Shown piece after piece: positions 11,938-24,760 of a stretch of DNA of 64,000 nucleotides. Below the pieces are notes generated by a model that saw nothing but the letters and a program-made list of their open reading frames with translations, was not told the DNA's origin and did not search any database. A program made the translations under genes and the position numbers. Positions within the stretch are counted from its first letter, which is position 1. Every line of letters starts with the position of its first letter. The stretch is from Strigamia acuminata (Eukaryota; Arthropoda; Chilopoda; Geophilomorpha; Linotaeniidae): contig OX442323.1 in NCBI GenBank assembly GCA_949358305.1, positions 3,968,001 to 4,032,000 of the forward strand, in the 5' to 3' direction.

Positions 11938-12389
11938 TACTGTTTCTGTGGCAAGAACATACGCCGCCACCACCAGCCGCCAACTGAGTTAGTTTTCTGT
12001 GAGTAAGGTGCGTCCAAAAAGACTGTGGAATGAGGAAAAATTTGAAAAAAATTAACTTCCAATATTTTGATTTAATTTTCCTTTTAAGATTACTAAATAT
12101 ACCACTTAAGTAATGTCTGATTAAATTTTCAGACTGATTCAATACAAGGTTGGGTCCTACGGAAAGTCATCCCAGAGATTGCTGCTTGGACGATATATCG
12201 TAGTGCAATTTTTGAATTTGTTTATCGCATAAACGTATTGCAATGAGATATCGCAAACGATATATCGCAATTTGCACAATATCGTGTTTTTGCAATATAT
12301 TGCGATAATCACGTTCATTTAACATGATTATTATACCGATTCGTTATACCATGTTCACACCAAGCTTTTGGATCTCATCCGAAGCTGCG

Positions 12390-12622
12390 GATCTATACTC
12401 AAAACCACTCTAACGTTGATCTATTTCAGCCGGTTTACGCCTAACTGTGTATCGTGTTCTACTACGCGGAAAAGTAGTTCTGTGTCAAAGCATCACCTTT
12501 GACAATGTTGGTAATCGAGCACAATGTCTGGAGTTCGATTACAATTCTGGTGTTTTGGACTACTTTTTTGTGTCACTACACCAGTGAAATAGATCAACGT
12601 TGGGGTGGTTTTGAGTATAGAT
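12390..12622. mobile_element. MITE with GATCTATACTCAAAACCACC ends
   Basis: The ends 'gatctatactcaaaaccac' (12390) and 'gtggttttgagtatagatc' (to 12622) are inverted repeats of about 40 bp extending to 'aacgttgatctatttca'. The interior 'ctacgcggaaaagtagt' and 'gtcactacaccagtgaa' blocks resemble the interior of the elements at 15368-15737 and 40131-40537, so it is probably a distant relative. Confidence 0.75.
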
Positions 12623-13450
12623 CGTAGATTAAAAGTCGTATACTAATAATACGCTTAATTCCACATAATGTGTACGTAATAAAATTAAATACTATACTAA
12701 ATATTCTTTTTCAAATGGTTAATAAATTTCTATTTTGGCCCCAAATGTCTCTCTCAATTGGCTAAAAAAATGACATCGTCAAAACCTTTGTCCTTTTGTT
12801 CGTTGGAAATTCATTTTTTTTCTAACTAACTAAATTATCGATAATCCATACAGCACTGGTGATATTACTGTTGATAAGTGTTGAGAAATCGCGAGGCAAA
12901 AAAGGCCTAACTGACCTGATTTCTTTTTTCTTTTTCTTTTTAGAACTTGTCCATAAATCAACAGCGTCGTTTCCAAAAAAATATTTTGCCCATTTCTGTC
13001 ATTTGTCCAATGTTTTTGACCCATAAAAAATAATTTGAAGATTAAGAATAAGTGCACTAATAATTTCTGACATTCCTGTCAGTTGTGCAGCTCGAGTTGG
13101 AAACTTAATGTAGTGTTAAAGCAGATTAAAATAATTCAGAAACCAAAACGTAATAACACACACCCACACACTATAATTTAATGGCTGTAATTACACTGCA
13201 CGTTGGTTATTCACCTCGCATTCTATTCATCTAAATTTTATCAAAAAATTCCACTTTTCTTCAGTTTATCCAACAAGACAATTAGCATGCAAATGACTCG
13301 CGCTTTAACTGCAACAAATGGAGCATGTACTAGAAACAATTTTAAATTAATTGATTTGCAAAACTAAAATAAAAAAAATTATTTATTCATGTTATAATCC
13401 ATTCTTGAAGATTTACATATTTCAGTGAGAAAATGTAAAAATTTCATTAC

Positions 13451-13808
13451 TAAAATATCGATATTTCAGTCGATTATTGAAAATTTTGATACTTTATTGA
13501 GAAAATATCGATATTTCAGTCGATTATTGAAAATTTTAATACTTTATTGAGCAAATATCGATATTTCAGTCGATTATTGAAAATTTTGATACTTTATTGA
13601 GAAAATATCGATATTTCAGTCGATTATTGAAAATTTTGATACTTTATTGAGAAAATATCGATATTTCAGTCGATTATTGAAAATTTTGATACTTTATTGA
13701 AAAAATATCGATATTTTTCTACTTTATTGAGAAAATATCGATATTTTGATACTTTATTGTGAAAATATCGATATTTTGCTACATTAGTGAGAAAATATCG
13801 ATATTTTA
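13451..13808. repeat. 50-bp satellite that decays to 30-bp units
   Basis: Units repeat at exactly 50 bp (the CGAT of TATCGATA recurs at 13459, 13509, 13559, 13609, 13659, 13709). The period then drops to exactly 30 bp (13739, 13769, 13799) because about 20 bp ('cagtcgattattgaaaattt') are missing from each later unit. Every unit keeps the palindrome AATATCGATATT. No coding potential. Confidence 0.95.
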
Positions 13809-15075
13809 CTACTTTTATCAATTTTATCAATTGTTTGAAAATTTTACTACATTATTATCAAAACAGCTGGCATTGGTACCACCAGACAAGGCGTCGCCAA
13901 AAAAGAGGTCATAAGACTTTCCACCACGCCTAAAAAGTGACTTTTTTGCGAAAGTGACTTCCATCATTTCAGAAAACCACGAAAAACGACCATTCTCAAC
14001 ACCAAAAACCCAAAAACAAAAAACAAAAATCAAAAACAAAAAAAACTAAACCGATTTCTTGACTTTTAATCCCATAAACAGCCTTTTGTATTTCGCTAAA
14101 ACATCAGCGGCACGAACCGCCATTCCCATACATCGTGCCTAAACACACACTAAACTGAATGGCCAAGCTTAAGGACTTTAGCCATTCCCCGGTTCAACAT
14201 CTACCTAATCTGCGGTTAAAGCCACCATCATACGCCCACTTTCCTCAACTTCCACAAAAATTCTCTCCATAAGAACAACTCGCTCTCCATCAAGGGATTC
14301 TTAACATGTATTATGCAAAACCCAACACCCCAAACCACCCACTACACACACTTCACCAAAAACGACCATTCTACAATGCAAAAAACCTCAAAACGCTTCT
14401 TCTCACACACCAAACCTAATTAAACACAATCAATTTGAGCTGATTATATTAAATTCCGTAATTATCTCCTGGCAGAACTTTATTGTCACATTTCGGTGGG
14501 TGTGACGCTAAACTTGCCGTTAAAGCTCACGGCATTAGATTAGGGACGATTAAGCAACGCATGACGCCGTTTCATGACCATCAAGTTAGGAATAGCGTGC
14601 ACTATGTAATGTAATTGCCCGTTTCAGCTTCATCATTCTTGCATCAAGATATGTAGAGTAGGCGAGACAAGTGCGTAGCTGCTTATGGCCAATGCAACTT
14701 GTTTGAGTGCGTGCATTATGTCGAGGAGGACTGGTAGACAAGGCATTATGTTGTCTGCTAAGTGCTGGCACCAAACAAAATGGAGATACCTTTTTACTCC
14801 TATTTTCTACATCAACTTTAATGGGCATGGAAAAGCAACACGCGTTGCTCAATCATTCTTTCTTACACGTTGTGTCACGCAGCCGAGCGTAAAATCTTGT
14901 AATTAGAAGGAAATGGAATAAGAGTGCGTTGTTTTTCTTCATTTTACACGCAGTTTCTTGGCGCATTCGTAAAGTCATTCGGTCTTGTTTATACCGGTCG
15001 AAACGTATATTTTTTTAAACACTTTCTGTTGCAAAGTGCATCACTGGAATCATTTAATAGGACGATGCATTTCCC

Positions 15076-15366
15076 TGCAAAATCGCCCTGTGAATCGCGC
15101 GCAATGCTACACACATGTAGCTATTTCAGCTCTGCGAATTCAATCTTATGACATCATTCCTCATCCGAAAAATGGCTAATACACAGCAACCGAAAATGTT
15201 GATGAAATGACGTCATTTCATACAGCTCACAGGATTGGCTGCAAAATAGTACTTGTCCCAAGTACTATTTTCAGAAGTAGATTTCCAACCGACGCAAAGG
15301 AAATGACGTCATCTGCACATGCACAATGGCAACGCAACGCAAAATCGCGGTATGTGTGCGCCCAGC
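15076..15366. repeat. TGACGTCA-bearing element, copy 2
   Basis: Diverged copy of 1190-1505: it shares 'gcgcgcaatgctacacacat', 'gttgatgaaatgacgtcatt' and 'gaaatgacgtcatctgc'. The left terminal repeat is degraded ('gcaaaatcgccctg'). It abuts the element at 15368-15737. Confidence 0.7.
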
Positions 15367-15367
15367 A

Positions 15368-15737
15368 TAAGAGTGCGCTATTTCCTATTGGCCCAGCTAG
15401 AACTGTGGACTGTGTACTTCCACCAGGAAAAGTAGTGTTGTTCTATTTTTAATTTGTGTGATTATTTTAATGTTTGAAATGATGTAAGTTTATTTCTTTT
15501 CTATAATAAAATGTTTTTTGAAATCATAAAATATTGTTTTATGCTGGTTTTATTTCTAAATACATGTTTGTTCGGACTGTTGTGTTTATTGGTTGCTTTG
15601 TCTGGAAAGCAAGCAGTTTTTGAATTTTCTTATCGGTTGCATTGTCTGGAAAGCACTCAACATGTATTTTGGTCTGTTTTTTGGGATCACTACACTAGTG
15701 AAAAGGCTGGGCCAATAGGAAATAGCGCACTCTTATA
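15368..15737. mobile_element. MITE with ATAAGAGTGCGCTATTTCCT ends
   Basis: A 30-bp perfect terminal inverted repeat (15368-15397 'ataagagtgcgctatttcct...' and its inverse at 15707-15736) bounds about 370 bp. The interior matches the window's first 350 bp and 40131-40537 in reverse orientation. All copies have a CCAAT (CCTATTGG) word inside each terminal repeat. Non-coding. Confidence 0.8.
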
Positions 15738-15744
15738 CTCGGCC

Positions 15745-15890
15745 AGAGTATAGTTACCGTCACCGTTACTTGGCCAAAAAAGTAATTAGTTACCAACAGT
15801 TACCATTACGTTTTTGCTGGCTAAGTTACCGTTACCGTTACATTTACATTACGTTACAGTTTGCACATTAAATTAAAATAACGGCCACAA
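15745..15890. repeat. GTTACC-rich dispersed repeat
   Basis: Multiple 'gttaccgttac' and 'gtaacgttac'-like words with 'cttggccaaaaaagtaatta' form a short simple-structured repeat. Downstream 15900-16080 is unusually C-rich on the plus strand ('cccccatt', 'accccccta') and holds no ORF. Confidence 0.5.
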
Positions 15891-16705
15891 ATTATTTAAC
15901 CCCCATTTTGACTAGATTTTTCCCTTTAAAGGGGGTTTATTTTCCCCCCATCCAAACTCTCCCAAGTAAACTAAAGGACCCCCCTAACTGTAATATCCCC
16001 TAATATTGTATTCCCCCCCCAACCAATTAACCCCCATTTATTTGTGAACAAACTCCCAACATTATTCATACCACCCCCTACGTTTAAAAATAACAGTACA
16101 CCATCTAGTGTTTAAATTTTAAACAAACTAAAGTGACAGTGTTCCTAAATAATGCAAAATACAGTAGAAACCTAGACTTTCGAAGAAGAGAGACTACATT
16201 TCCAGCCATTTTATAAGTTAGTTCGAGAAAGCCTCAATTGAATTGACCAGATGTGCTTGTTAGCCCGAAGAAGATTTAAGAGAAGTTGGCTTCACTGTGC
16301 TTCAATTGTTCCATTTTAACAATGGATTACTTGACGTCCAAAGTGGCAAATGCAACACAGATTTGCGGAGTTGTGGAACAAATTCGAAGGGACAGGACAC
16401 GTACGGGAGTAACCCCGATTCCGTGCCACGCATTTTTCCATCACAGCAAAAAAATACAAACCGCCTCAAAAAATATTCCAAGAAATATATTTTTATATAA
16501 AACACTTCAATCTTTGGCCATCTGCTATTTTTTGTCACATAGGCTATGTCACAGACCCTCATCATATTCAAATTTTGATGAAACCAAGACCTAGAGAATG
16601 TTTATATAAAACAAAAAAAAATTTAAGATAGCCAATATATAATGCAACCTGGGCAAAAATTTGCAACAATTTCCCAAAAATTTATTTGGTAAAAAAAGTG
16701 CGTCT

Positions 16706-16837
16706 TAAGGCTAGTTTACAATGCTGCGAATTGTTGTTCACAATCAAGCGAAGCGCTCGCTTCACTGCATTGCAAGCAAACTTCCCGCAACAATTAAATT
16801 TCTCCCGTCACTTCGCAGCATTGTAAACCAGCCTTTA
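16706..16837. mobile_element. Short MITE, AAGGCTAGTTTACAATGCTG ends
   Basis: The 132-bp element starts 'taaggctagtttacaatgctg' and ends with the inverse 'cagcattgtaaaccagcctt', a ~23-bp imperfect terminal repeat flanked by TTA/TTA-like bases. A related half copy lies at about 37760-37845 ('cgcagcattgcaaactagcc'). Confidence 0.75.
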
Positions 16838-17291
16838 GAATCGAAGAAATGCCACATTTTCCCCATTATAAATCATTTCACTGCAACGAATTGTTTTTTG
16901 CTCCCCCGACCTGTTCGTAATAGCGAGGTTCAACCTGCAACTCCCATTCTGAAGACGATATTCTTCAGATATGGCCAACCAATGGTAGTTTTACTTGCTT
17001 TTGTAAACAGACTTGCACTAAAGTTGCACAGCGCGTTGCATTTGTATTTTTGACACATAGCATGATCATGACCCCTAAAGTCAAACTGCCTTTGCGAGAT
17101 GTTTTCATTTCAGTCTTCGGCTTTTCAAACAGCCTGCCAATATCGATTAAATAACAAGCAATCCATTAGTGCTTATCGCTGCACTTCCGACAAATAAGAC
17201 TCAAAGCAAGCTTATTTAATTGTCTTTTACTTGATTAATAACCCATGTAGCAAGCCAAACATCTATCCTTCCAGAAATCACTCTGAAAAAT

Positions 17292-17705
17292 ACCGTATTT
17301 TATCGATTAAGAGCCGCGGCTCTTATTCAAAACTGCCATTTTTGTCGGCAATTACAATTTCGGCTTTTCACATTTGTTTAATGTAACAAACAAAGTCTGA
17401 ACATCACGAACGAAGCTTACTTTCATCGTTCGTGAGGTTAAATACGATTGGGTGAAAAGTTCTGTTTGCATCGGAGCACCGCTGAGTATTACAGGAAAGC
17501 CTTGCCATAACAACTTATAAAAAGTAGTGCGGAATAAAATCAATTTTAGTGAAAAATAAAGAATAAATAGTGTGCAACTAATTTATGGCGAATACGGAAA
17601 CAATACCGTACTTTTGCAAAAATACGGTATTCTTAGTGTCTCAGCCGCGGCTACTTTTCGAGGGTGGCTACAATTCGAAGGCAACTCTTAATTGGCAAAA
17701 TATCT
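17292..17705. mobile_element. ACCGTATT-family MITE, longer copy
   Basis: Starts 'accgtattttatcgattaag' and contains 'ggctcttattcaaaactgcc', 'cacgaacgaagcttactttc' and 'atcgttcgtgaggttaaata'. The last two are themselves inverted (AACGAACG...CGTTCGTGA), and a similar inner block recurs at 35240-35310. The right side ends in 'caactcttaattggcaaaat'. Confidence 0.65.
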
Positions 17706-18567
17706 ACTTTTACAACGTATCAAACTGGGAAAAGAAATGCAGTTGTGCAGGTATTGCACGTGTCCATAAAATACCAATGCACAGAGCACACAACATCCGC
17801 CTGAGCACTTAAAGCAATGAATTTTGTAATGATTAAACTATTGCATTACTGCATCTTCACTTCACGCAAGAGCTAAATTTTTATTGACTTGCAGTCTAGC
17901 AGATTGTATCATTTTTCCTTGTTTACATTCTTAACTCGAGTGGAAATTGCAGCATTAATAAAAGCGCCAGTTAACGAGAAGCCTCTCAAGACAATCAAAT
18001 TTCACAACGGCGCGGCCATACAATTTTCACAAGCTCATAAAACTCCGAGCTTGCTTTACCAAACAATCTACGTGAAAACTTTCATTTTACCCGAATAACT
18101 CGCCCGTTTACTTGACAAGTCGAAACTGGGTAGAAAAAAAAACGTGAAACAAATAAAAGAATATGCTTTTGGGCCCTTCATTCAGATTCCAAACACAAAG
18201 CCGGGCTCTGTGTATAGAAAATATTTATTACGGAACTTTGCAAGGCTTCTAACCAAGTGGAAACTAGGTTGTTAGCCTCATTGAAAATTCACAAGAAAAT
18301 GTATGCATGCAAGAATGCACGTGCATTCAGCCACTTAATGGTTATTACTGCAGTTTTATGGAAATCGACAAGCACAATGTACTTTACTATCTCGAGGTTT
18401 AAGTGTGTGCCAATGCTGGCTTTCGGAAATATGAAGCAACAACACTTTTACGGGATCATCGGGTCTAACTGGCACTTTGCTTTCAATCCAAGACATTGTC
18501 AATCAATACAGGCAGCCGTTGAATGACGTGATTAATTGGTTCTGGGAAATCGTCGTGCAAAGTGTAT

Positions 18568-18740
18568 ACAGGGTGTTCTAAAAGTCTGGTCCCCTCCAAA
18601 TATTTCCTGGGCAATTGCATCTAGGCCAACTTTGATGAAGCGATCGTATAGGAAGTTGGGTGAGAGCAATCCAATGATGTCATCAAATTTTACCTTGAAG
18701 GTCATTTGCTAACTTGCTAACTTCTAAACCAATCAGGTTA
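18568..18740. repeat. CAGGGTGTTCTAAAAGTCT-type repeat end
   Basis: 'acagggtgttctaaaagtct' is the style of terminus found on many invertebrate DNA transposons. The following 150 bp ('gcaattgcatctaggccaac', 'ttgatgaagcgatcgt') look like degraded element interior. No partner end was located. Confidence 0.35.
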
Positions 18741-19675
18741 GAGAAAAATTTTCAATTACAAAGTTGTAGAGCACCATCAAATTAGTACTATTCAACTTAT
18801 CTTAGTCACCTTAAGTGAACTGTTTTTTTAAAAAAATAAGGAAAACAAATCAGCAAATTGAAAAAAAATTTTCTTATGGAAATAAAATAATTTAGACAAA
18901 AAAAACAGTGGTTTTTCTTGTTTACTTGCGTAATAATGCAAATTTGAATACATTTATTGAAGAAATTCAGTACTTTTGCGGTAGAAATTTAATTTTTGCC
19001 ACTATGGCTGACTTTATGAAGTAGATTGTGAATTTGTGAATTTTCATTTTGGAAAGCCTTACCTTGTGCTATGAAATAATAAATAAACCTGACTGAAAGG
19101 AATTGCAAAATTTCTGCAATACCCTGACAACTTTGGAAAATCCCATCATTATACAATAGCATTTTTTCCTTGAGTGTTAGTTTGTCTTTTTTCTTTATAT
19201 TTTTATGTTAGTTCTATTTGATGTCTAGGATTCAGTCAAAATGTCAAACTCAAAAAAAATATTGAATGTGATTTTCTTTGTGGTTTTTTCTTCCCTCAAA
19301 ATTTTTTTTCTGCTTTATTCTTTAATAAAAATCAATCTAATCTGACACTAAAGTGGTCTACCTAAATTCTCCAAGTTGTGCTTTATCTCCAAATAGTTTC
19401 TCCATTCAATTCCCTGTCTGAAACTGTTTGGCATATAAATATTTCAACTGTCTGAAACTTTCAACTACACCACTTCAAAAAGAATGCTTCCATCCATTAT
19501 TTAAACCTGAGAAACTTCCCCTTGATGAACCAACAATCTAACACTCTTCAATTCATGCAATAATTATGCTCTAAATGTTGGCAATGCCAGGACTCCCACA
19601 CCTCAATATTTATCACTTTCTTTAAGTTTTTCCATTTGTTCTTCCATAATTGATTTCAACCAGTTACAATCAATA

Positions 19676-20163
19676 GAGAGTTTGCGGGATGCATTATTCC
19701 CTTACAGTTAAAGACTACACAGTATAAAAATAGTGTAAGGGAAAAATGATAAATTAAGTCTTTGCAGGCTGCACTTTTCCCTTATCACTACACTATTTCA
19801 GCCAACTACTGACATTTAGTAATTTTGAGCCTAAAAATTCAATTTGGGGGCATAAATGTGCAAATTTCTGCATAAAATTCCATTATTATGCCTATAAAGT
19901 ATGGTTTTGGGCCTAAAATTCAATTTTGGGCCTCACTTAATCATTCAATCTACCTACCTACAGTATGACTGATGTGTTTGACAACAAAATAATCGCCATT
20001 TGCAATGAGCGGAGCTAACAATATAGTGTTCTCAATTGTGATTGGCTGTGCTATATTTTAATTTAGTGTTGAAAACAATACACTAAAGATTTTTCCCTTA
20101 AGATATGGCACTAAAATAGTGTAACGTGGCACAAAATAAGGGAAAAATGCATCCCGCAAACTC
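19676..20163. mobile_element. 488-bp TA-flanked MITE, GAGAGTTTGCGGGATGCA ends, copy 1
   Basis: It is bounded by TA dinucleotides. The ends 'gagagtttgcgggatgca' and 'tgcatcccgcaaactc' are inverted repeats continuing into 'ttttcccttac'. The interior has paired 'actacactatttcagccaac' and 'ggcctaaaattcaattt' blocks. It is the same length as the copy at 60003-60490 (488 bp), which lies in the opposite orientation. Confidence 0.9.
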
Positions 20164-20797
20164 TAATTTCTAAACAACTCTGAAACAACTGTAAAATTCC
20201 CTACACTATAAGAACCAGAAAGAATTCCTTTTTGGCAACATTTTGGATTCCAAACCCAAATAAAATTTATGTGTAGACCATTCTCGAGAAACTTTTTCAA
20301 GCTTCCATTTTTTTTTGCCATTCCAGGAACGGAATGATATTACGGTATGATATACTTTTCTAAGCCTAACTTTTTCTAAGTGTGACAGCAATTTGTTTGC
20401 TGAATGTTAGTTTCCTAATTTTTTATGATAAAATTTTTACTTTAAAGGAAACACAGCAGTCTGGGCCCTTAAATGATGATTTACACAGTAGTTCCATTCA
20501 AAAAGTCGCGTGTCAAGGGTTTAAGGCGTGTTTTTTTTGTTTTTGTTTTATGACGTTATTAAAAGATACAAAAACAAAAACACAGACACCTTTAATATTT
20601 AAAACATGAGTTTTTGAATGTGTCTATACTTGGCACCAGGTATCTTAACCTTCCCACAGCGATGGTGGGTCAAAAAAATTACAGAAGTGGAAAAATCACT
20701 AATTCTTTTTTTCCTGAAAATTAATTAACGAGGTTAACTTTTATTCCTCAAAAACCATTTTTTCTTACTTTATAATGTCTAAATACGAATAGTTTTT

Positions 20798-20826
20798 CAA
20801 TTATTATTATTATTATTATTATTATT
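20798..20826. repeat. (ATT)n microsatellite
   Basis: About nine ATT units in a row in AT-rich intronic DNA. Confidence 0.9.
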
Positions 20827-21756
20827 TTCTGTGTGCAACAAGCTTGACAATCGCCATGTTAAATTTATGCGCAGAATGTGATGCGCAGTTTGAAATTGAC
20901 ATTAAGATGCAGGGTGCAAACTGTAGTGTTGGAACTGCTAACACAGAAAGTAGCACGCCACGCTTCCGCTTCCTACTGTTTATTTTTATAATTTCTTTAC
21001 TATTTTTTTTACAACCCGCTACTTTTTCGCTATAATTTGCTGCAAACTATTTACAGTTTAACTATTTCATGTTGTTTTGAGTTCCATTCTGTCGTGACAC
21101 ACATTAAATATTCTCTTTTAAATGTCCTTGATTAAGATAATATTTAAAAAATAATGGACATTGAAAATCCTTGAAAACCACATTGAGGTAACAAGAAATG
21201 AATAAAGAAATTATACACCTTTCTGTAATTTTTTTTTTTTTAAATTAAAAAGTCAATAATCAGGAAAAACAACAACAAAAACAATCACAATATGTCCTTT
21301 AATTGCTCTACATGCCATTACTTAGCACAATAAAATTTTTTGAATTCCTTAATTCTACATCAACAAACATGTTTCCATTGAAATTTCAAGTGCCACATTT
21401 ATAAAACATGCAGCCTAATTGAATAATTAAATGCATTGCTGAAGCAATCACGAACCTTAAAATAGAAGTTGCCACTTGAAAATTGATGAATAAAATATTG
21501 AAAATAAAATAACCCTAAGATTTTAATTCCCAATGCCCCAAAGCCACAACTGATTAAAACCAAAGATTATAACTGTTTCTCAACTTCCCTTATTATGTTT
21601 AAAACTATTTTTAACATCAAATTTAATTTGCACCACACCAGCTTCATATTGATATACAAAATGATAACCCATAATCCTACATTATTACATTGCAAAACCT
21701 TTCTTATCTCACAGAATTTAAATCCAACTTAATTACATTTTAAAATCAATTACCAC

Positions 21757-22245
21757 GTTTACATGGTAACAGTTTTCCAAATAAATAAAAATTCATATTT
21801 TATTTATCCGGTTAACCGTGTGCGTTTACACGACGTTAGTTTTCTGGTAAACTTGACGTCGTATGTGAATTACCCATAATGCATTTTGATTATCTGGAAC
21901 AACAAAATGGTTGTCGGTCTATTTCAGTCCCTAAACAAATTTAGCTCATGGAACTTCTCCCAAAAGCAAGAAGCATTAAAATTTGTTATTTATCATTTTT
22001 GTTTATAATCGGTGTCATTTTTAATAAGGATACGACATATTACAGTCAGTATGCACTTTTCCGGGTGCACAAGTAGTTTGCAATGCACAAAACGCCCAGA
22101 ATCTACCACGTGCAACTGGAATTTAGTTTTCCGAACAAGTTTTTCTTTTCTGGAAAACTGGTTTGTTTACATGATCGGTTTTCCAGAAAAGTAATGTTCG
22201 GATTTTCAGTTTTCTAGATAACTGAGTACATGTAAACATGACAAC
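21757..22245. mobile_element. Possible MITE with GTTTACATG ends
   Basis: Left 'acgtttacatggtaacagtt' and right 'gagtacatgtaaacatgac' are imperfect inverted repeats. Internal 'ttttctggtaaac' and 'ttttccagaaaag' blocks are also inverted. Boundaries are approximate. Confidence 0.5.
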
Positions 22246-23679
22246 TTTCTAACTAAAAAAATCTTTCACTTTAGTTTTTATTGTTATCACATCAACTTCC
22301 AATAAATATTTTTTTTATTAATTACTATTTACAAAGTCACATGTGGTATCAAAAGACTGGGATACCCTGACCCACTTTATCCACTTCATACTTCATTTTA
22401 AGAATGTAAATGGTATGTGGTTCCTCAACCATTAAAAACAAGTGTTAAAGTGTGAATGTTGCTGGCCCACCCCTTCACATTGTTCAGCCACTACATATTT
22501 CAACCCTAATCTCCTAAGCAATTATTAACTCACCATGTAGGTAGAGCAAATTGCATGAAATTACATGTATATATTCAATGACCAAAAAACAAAGAATACA
22601 TTTCTAAATAATCAGATTAAAACAATAATATTCCAACATTATTAATGCATCGAAATGACCATCAGCAACAGGTAGCCATTAATCATTTATTTAAATACTG
22701 CTCTGATACCATCAAGGACAAATTGACATGTATAATCAACCAGCAAATAACTCTCCAATTGCATTGAATCAATTCTTTTTAAAAAAATAATAATAAATAA
22801 AAAAAATATTATCTATTAAAGAAGATTTTTTCTTTTTATATCAAAAGTTTCTTCAATGTGACAAGTGACAAGATGAATGAAAATGGGTTCTTTCCTTCCT
22901 CTCTTTTATCTATACTCAACCAAACTTGATGAGTTGGCACAATTTTTCTTTTCTTTTTTTTGTCTCTTTCTTCTGAATCAAAGTCAATGACTTGGGCTTG
23001 ATTACCATCCATCCACCCAACTTGCAGAAGAGTTTTAGTTGGCCCAAACGCCATCCAGAGTGCAATTGCTGTGTCTTAGGTCACCTTATCAGCTCAGGAA
23101 ATCTCCTTTGGCAGTGCAAGAGCCATTTTGTGCAACTGTTTGCCAACTTGCTTCCACATCTTAAATTGTCCCCACAATAAACACTGGGGAACAATTTCTT
23201 TCTGTTTCAAGTGGCGAGGCATCTTGACAAACTCGAGCTCTACATTTGACATTTATAAATTGGACCGGGGGTCTTGCTAAACTATTACCAACAGCCAAAG
23301 GAAAAGGTACGAACATCATATGGTTTTATATGACTGCTGCAATTACATTATTTCACCTCTGACTTTAATAGAATGGCACATTTTCCCAAATGAAATAAAT
23401 TTCCCACCAACTGACCCTGACCTACAAGTGTATATGGTGGCCGTCATTATCCGAAGAAGCATGGAAGGCTTATTAATTGTAGTTATATCCTTATATAAGT
23501 TAATTAAGTGGGAGATGGGATAGGGAAAGCCAAATATAGTTTAAAACCAAAGTTCATTTTTTTCCAACAGCATTTAGTTCGCTGCGTTGACTGCGCCATG
23601 CGAGAACCGAGACTTCCGAAGATGAAGCAACTAATGGTTTATTTCAGGCTGAATAACTTTAAGGAAGGGTTGGATATTA

Positions 23680-23878
23680 GAGAGTTTGCGAGATGCATTT
23701 TTCCCTTACAGTTAAAGACTATACGGTATAAAATTAGTGTAAGGAAAAAATGATAAATTAAGTTTTTGCGGGCTGCACTTTTCCCTTATCACTACACTAT
23801 TTCAGCCAACTACTGACAGTTAGTAATTTTGGGCCTAAAAATTCAATTTGGGGGCGTAAATGTGCAAATTTCTACATA
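23680..23878. mobile_element. GAGAGTTTGCG MITE, truncated copy
   Basis: Begins at a TA with 'gagagtttgcgagatgca' and follows the left 200 bp of the 19676-20163 copy ('gcgggctgcacttttccctt', 'atttcagccaactactgaca'), then stops at about 23878. The right half is missing. Confidence 0.8.
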
Positions 23879-24590
23879 ACAATGAGGCGATATTAATAGA
23901 TATTGCTAACGATATACATCGATAATTGCATTTAAACTACACAAGTGATATAAAAGGATATAAAGATAGTATTGTTTAATTTCCACAGTGATCTAATTTC
24001 AGAATTAATGGGAAGTTAATGAAGGACCTTAATCTTGCGTTGAATATTTTTCCTTGACCGGGTTCAAACCCATTATGATATCTGAGATCTGTTAAAACCC
24101 GCTAATGAGTCGGAAATGAGGCTAAATCAAGTTTTTTCTTCTACTAATTTCCAATTCCCATTAAGAAATGAAAGGTTGGAATGGCCACTTCCTTCCATGG
24201 CCTTTCCCAAAACAAAAAAAAAGAAAGAGAAGAAGAAAAAAGAGAAAAAACCCAACTAAATATTTTGCCCTTCAAAATCGGTCAAGGATTGCAATTTTAT
24301 TACTGGATATTATATACATTATATATGTTATGACAGTTTGTCGTGCGGTGATAATTTACTTGTCTGTAGATTTGAAGGGTTTGTATTTGAATCCTGTGGA
24401 ATCAGGTTTATATAACTTTCCTTACTCCGAAAGTTGCCGAACGACAAATCTCTTAACATCACAAAACAAAAACACAAACACCTATAACACTTACAACACG
24501 ACTTTTTGAATGCAGCCAGTGGGTGCGTTCAAAGTTTCAGTTTATACCATTTATGCTGTTTATAAAAATGGACAAAACAGATAATACAGT

Positions 24591-24760
24591 CAAAACTCTT
24601 TATAACGAATCGCGATATAACGGATTATCGATGTAACGAATACATAAAAATGTCTGGTTGGCTGGCCATTGAACACTGTGTTAAAAATTTTCGCTATAAC
24701 GAATTCTCATTATAACATTCTCGTTATTGCATATATTGGAATTTTTGGTGCATATTATAT
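24591..24760. mobile_element. Tigger/pogo-like MITE (TCGTTATAACGA type)
   Basis: 'cagtcaaaactctttataac' with 'gaatcgcgatataacg', 'ggttggctggcca' and 'cactgtgttaaaaattt' is the common pattern of the window's Tigger-like MITEs. CAGTCGAACCTCGTTATAAC ends with TA duplications are typical of pogo/Tigger elements (family knowledge). The right end is degraded. Confidence 0.65.

Noticed and set aside
22836-23054. 72-codon minus frame with a DSEERDKKKKRK segment
   Set aside because: Short, low-complexity, no acceptor or donor context and no family motif; lies in a chitinase intron.
24055-24085. GGGTTCAAACCC resembling a tRNA B box
   Set aside because: No A box at the proper distance, no acceptor stem or anticodon arm; the motif is just a short palindrome.
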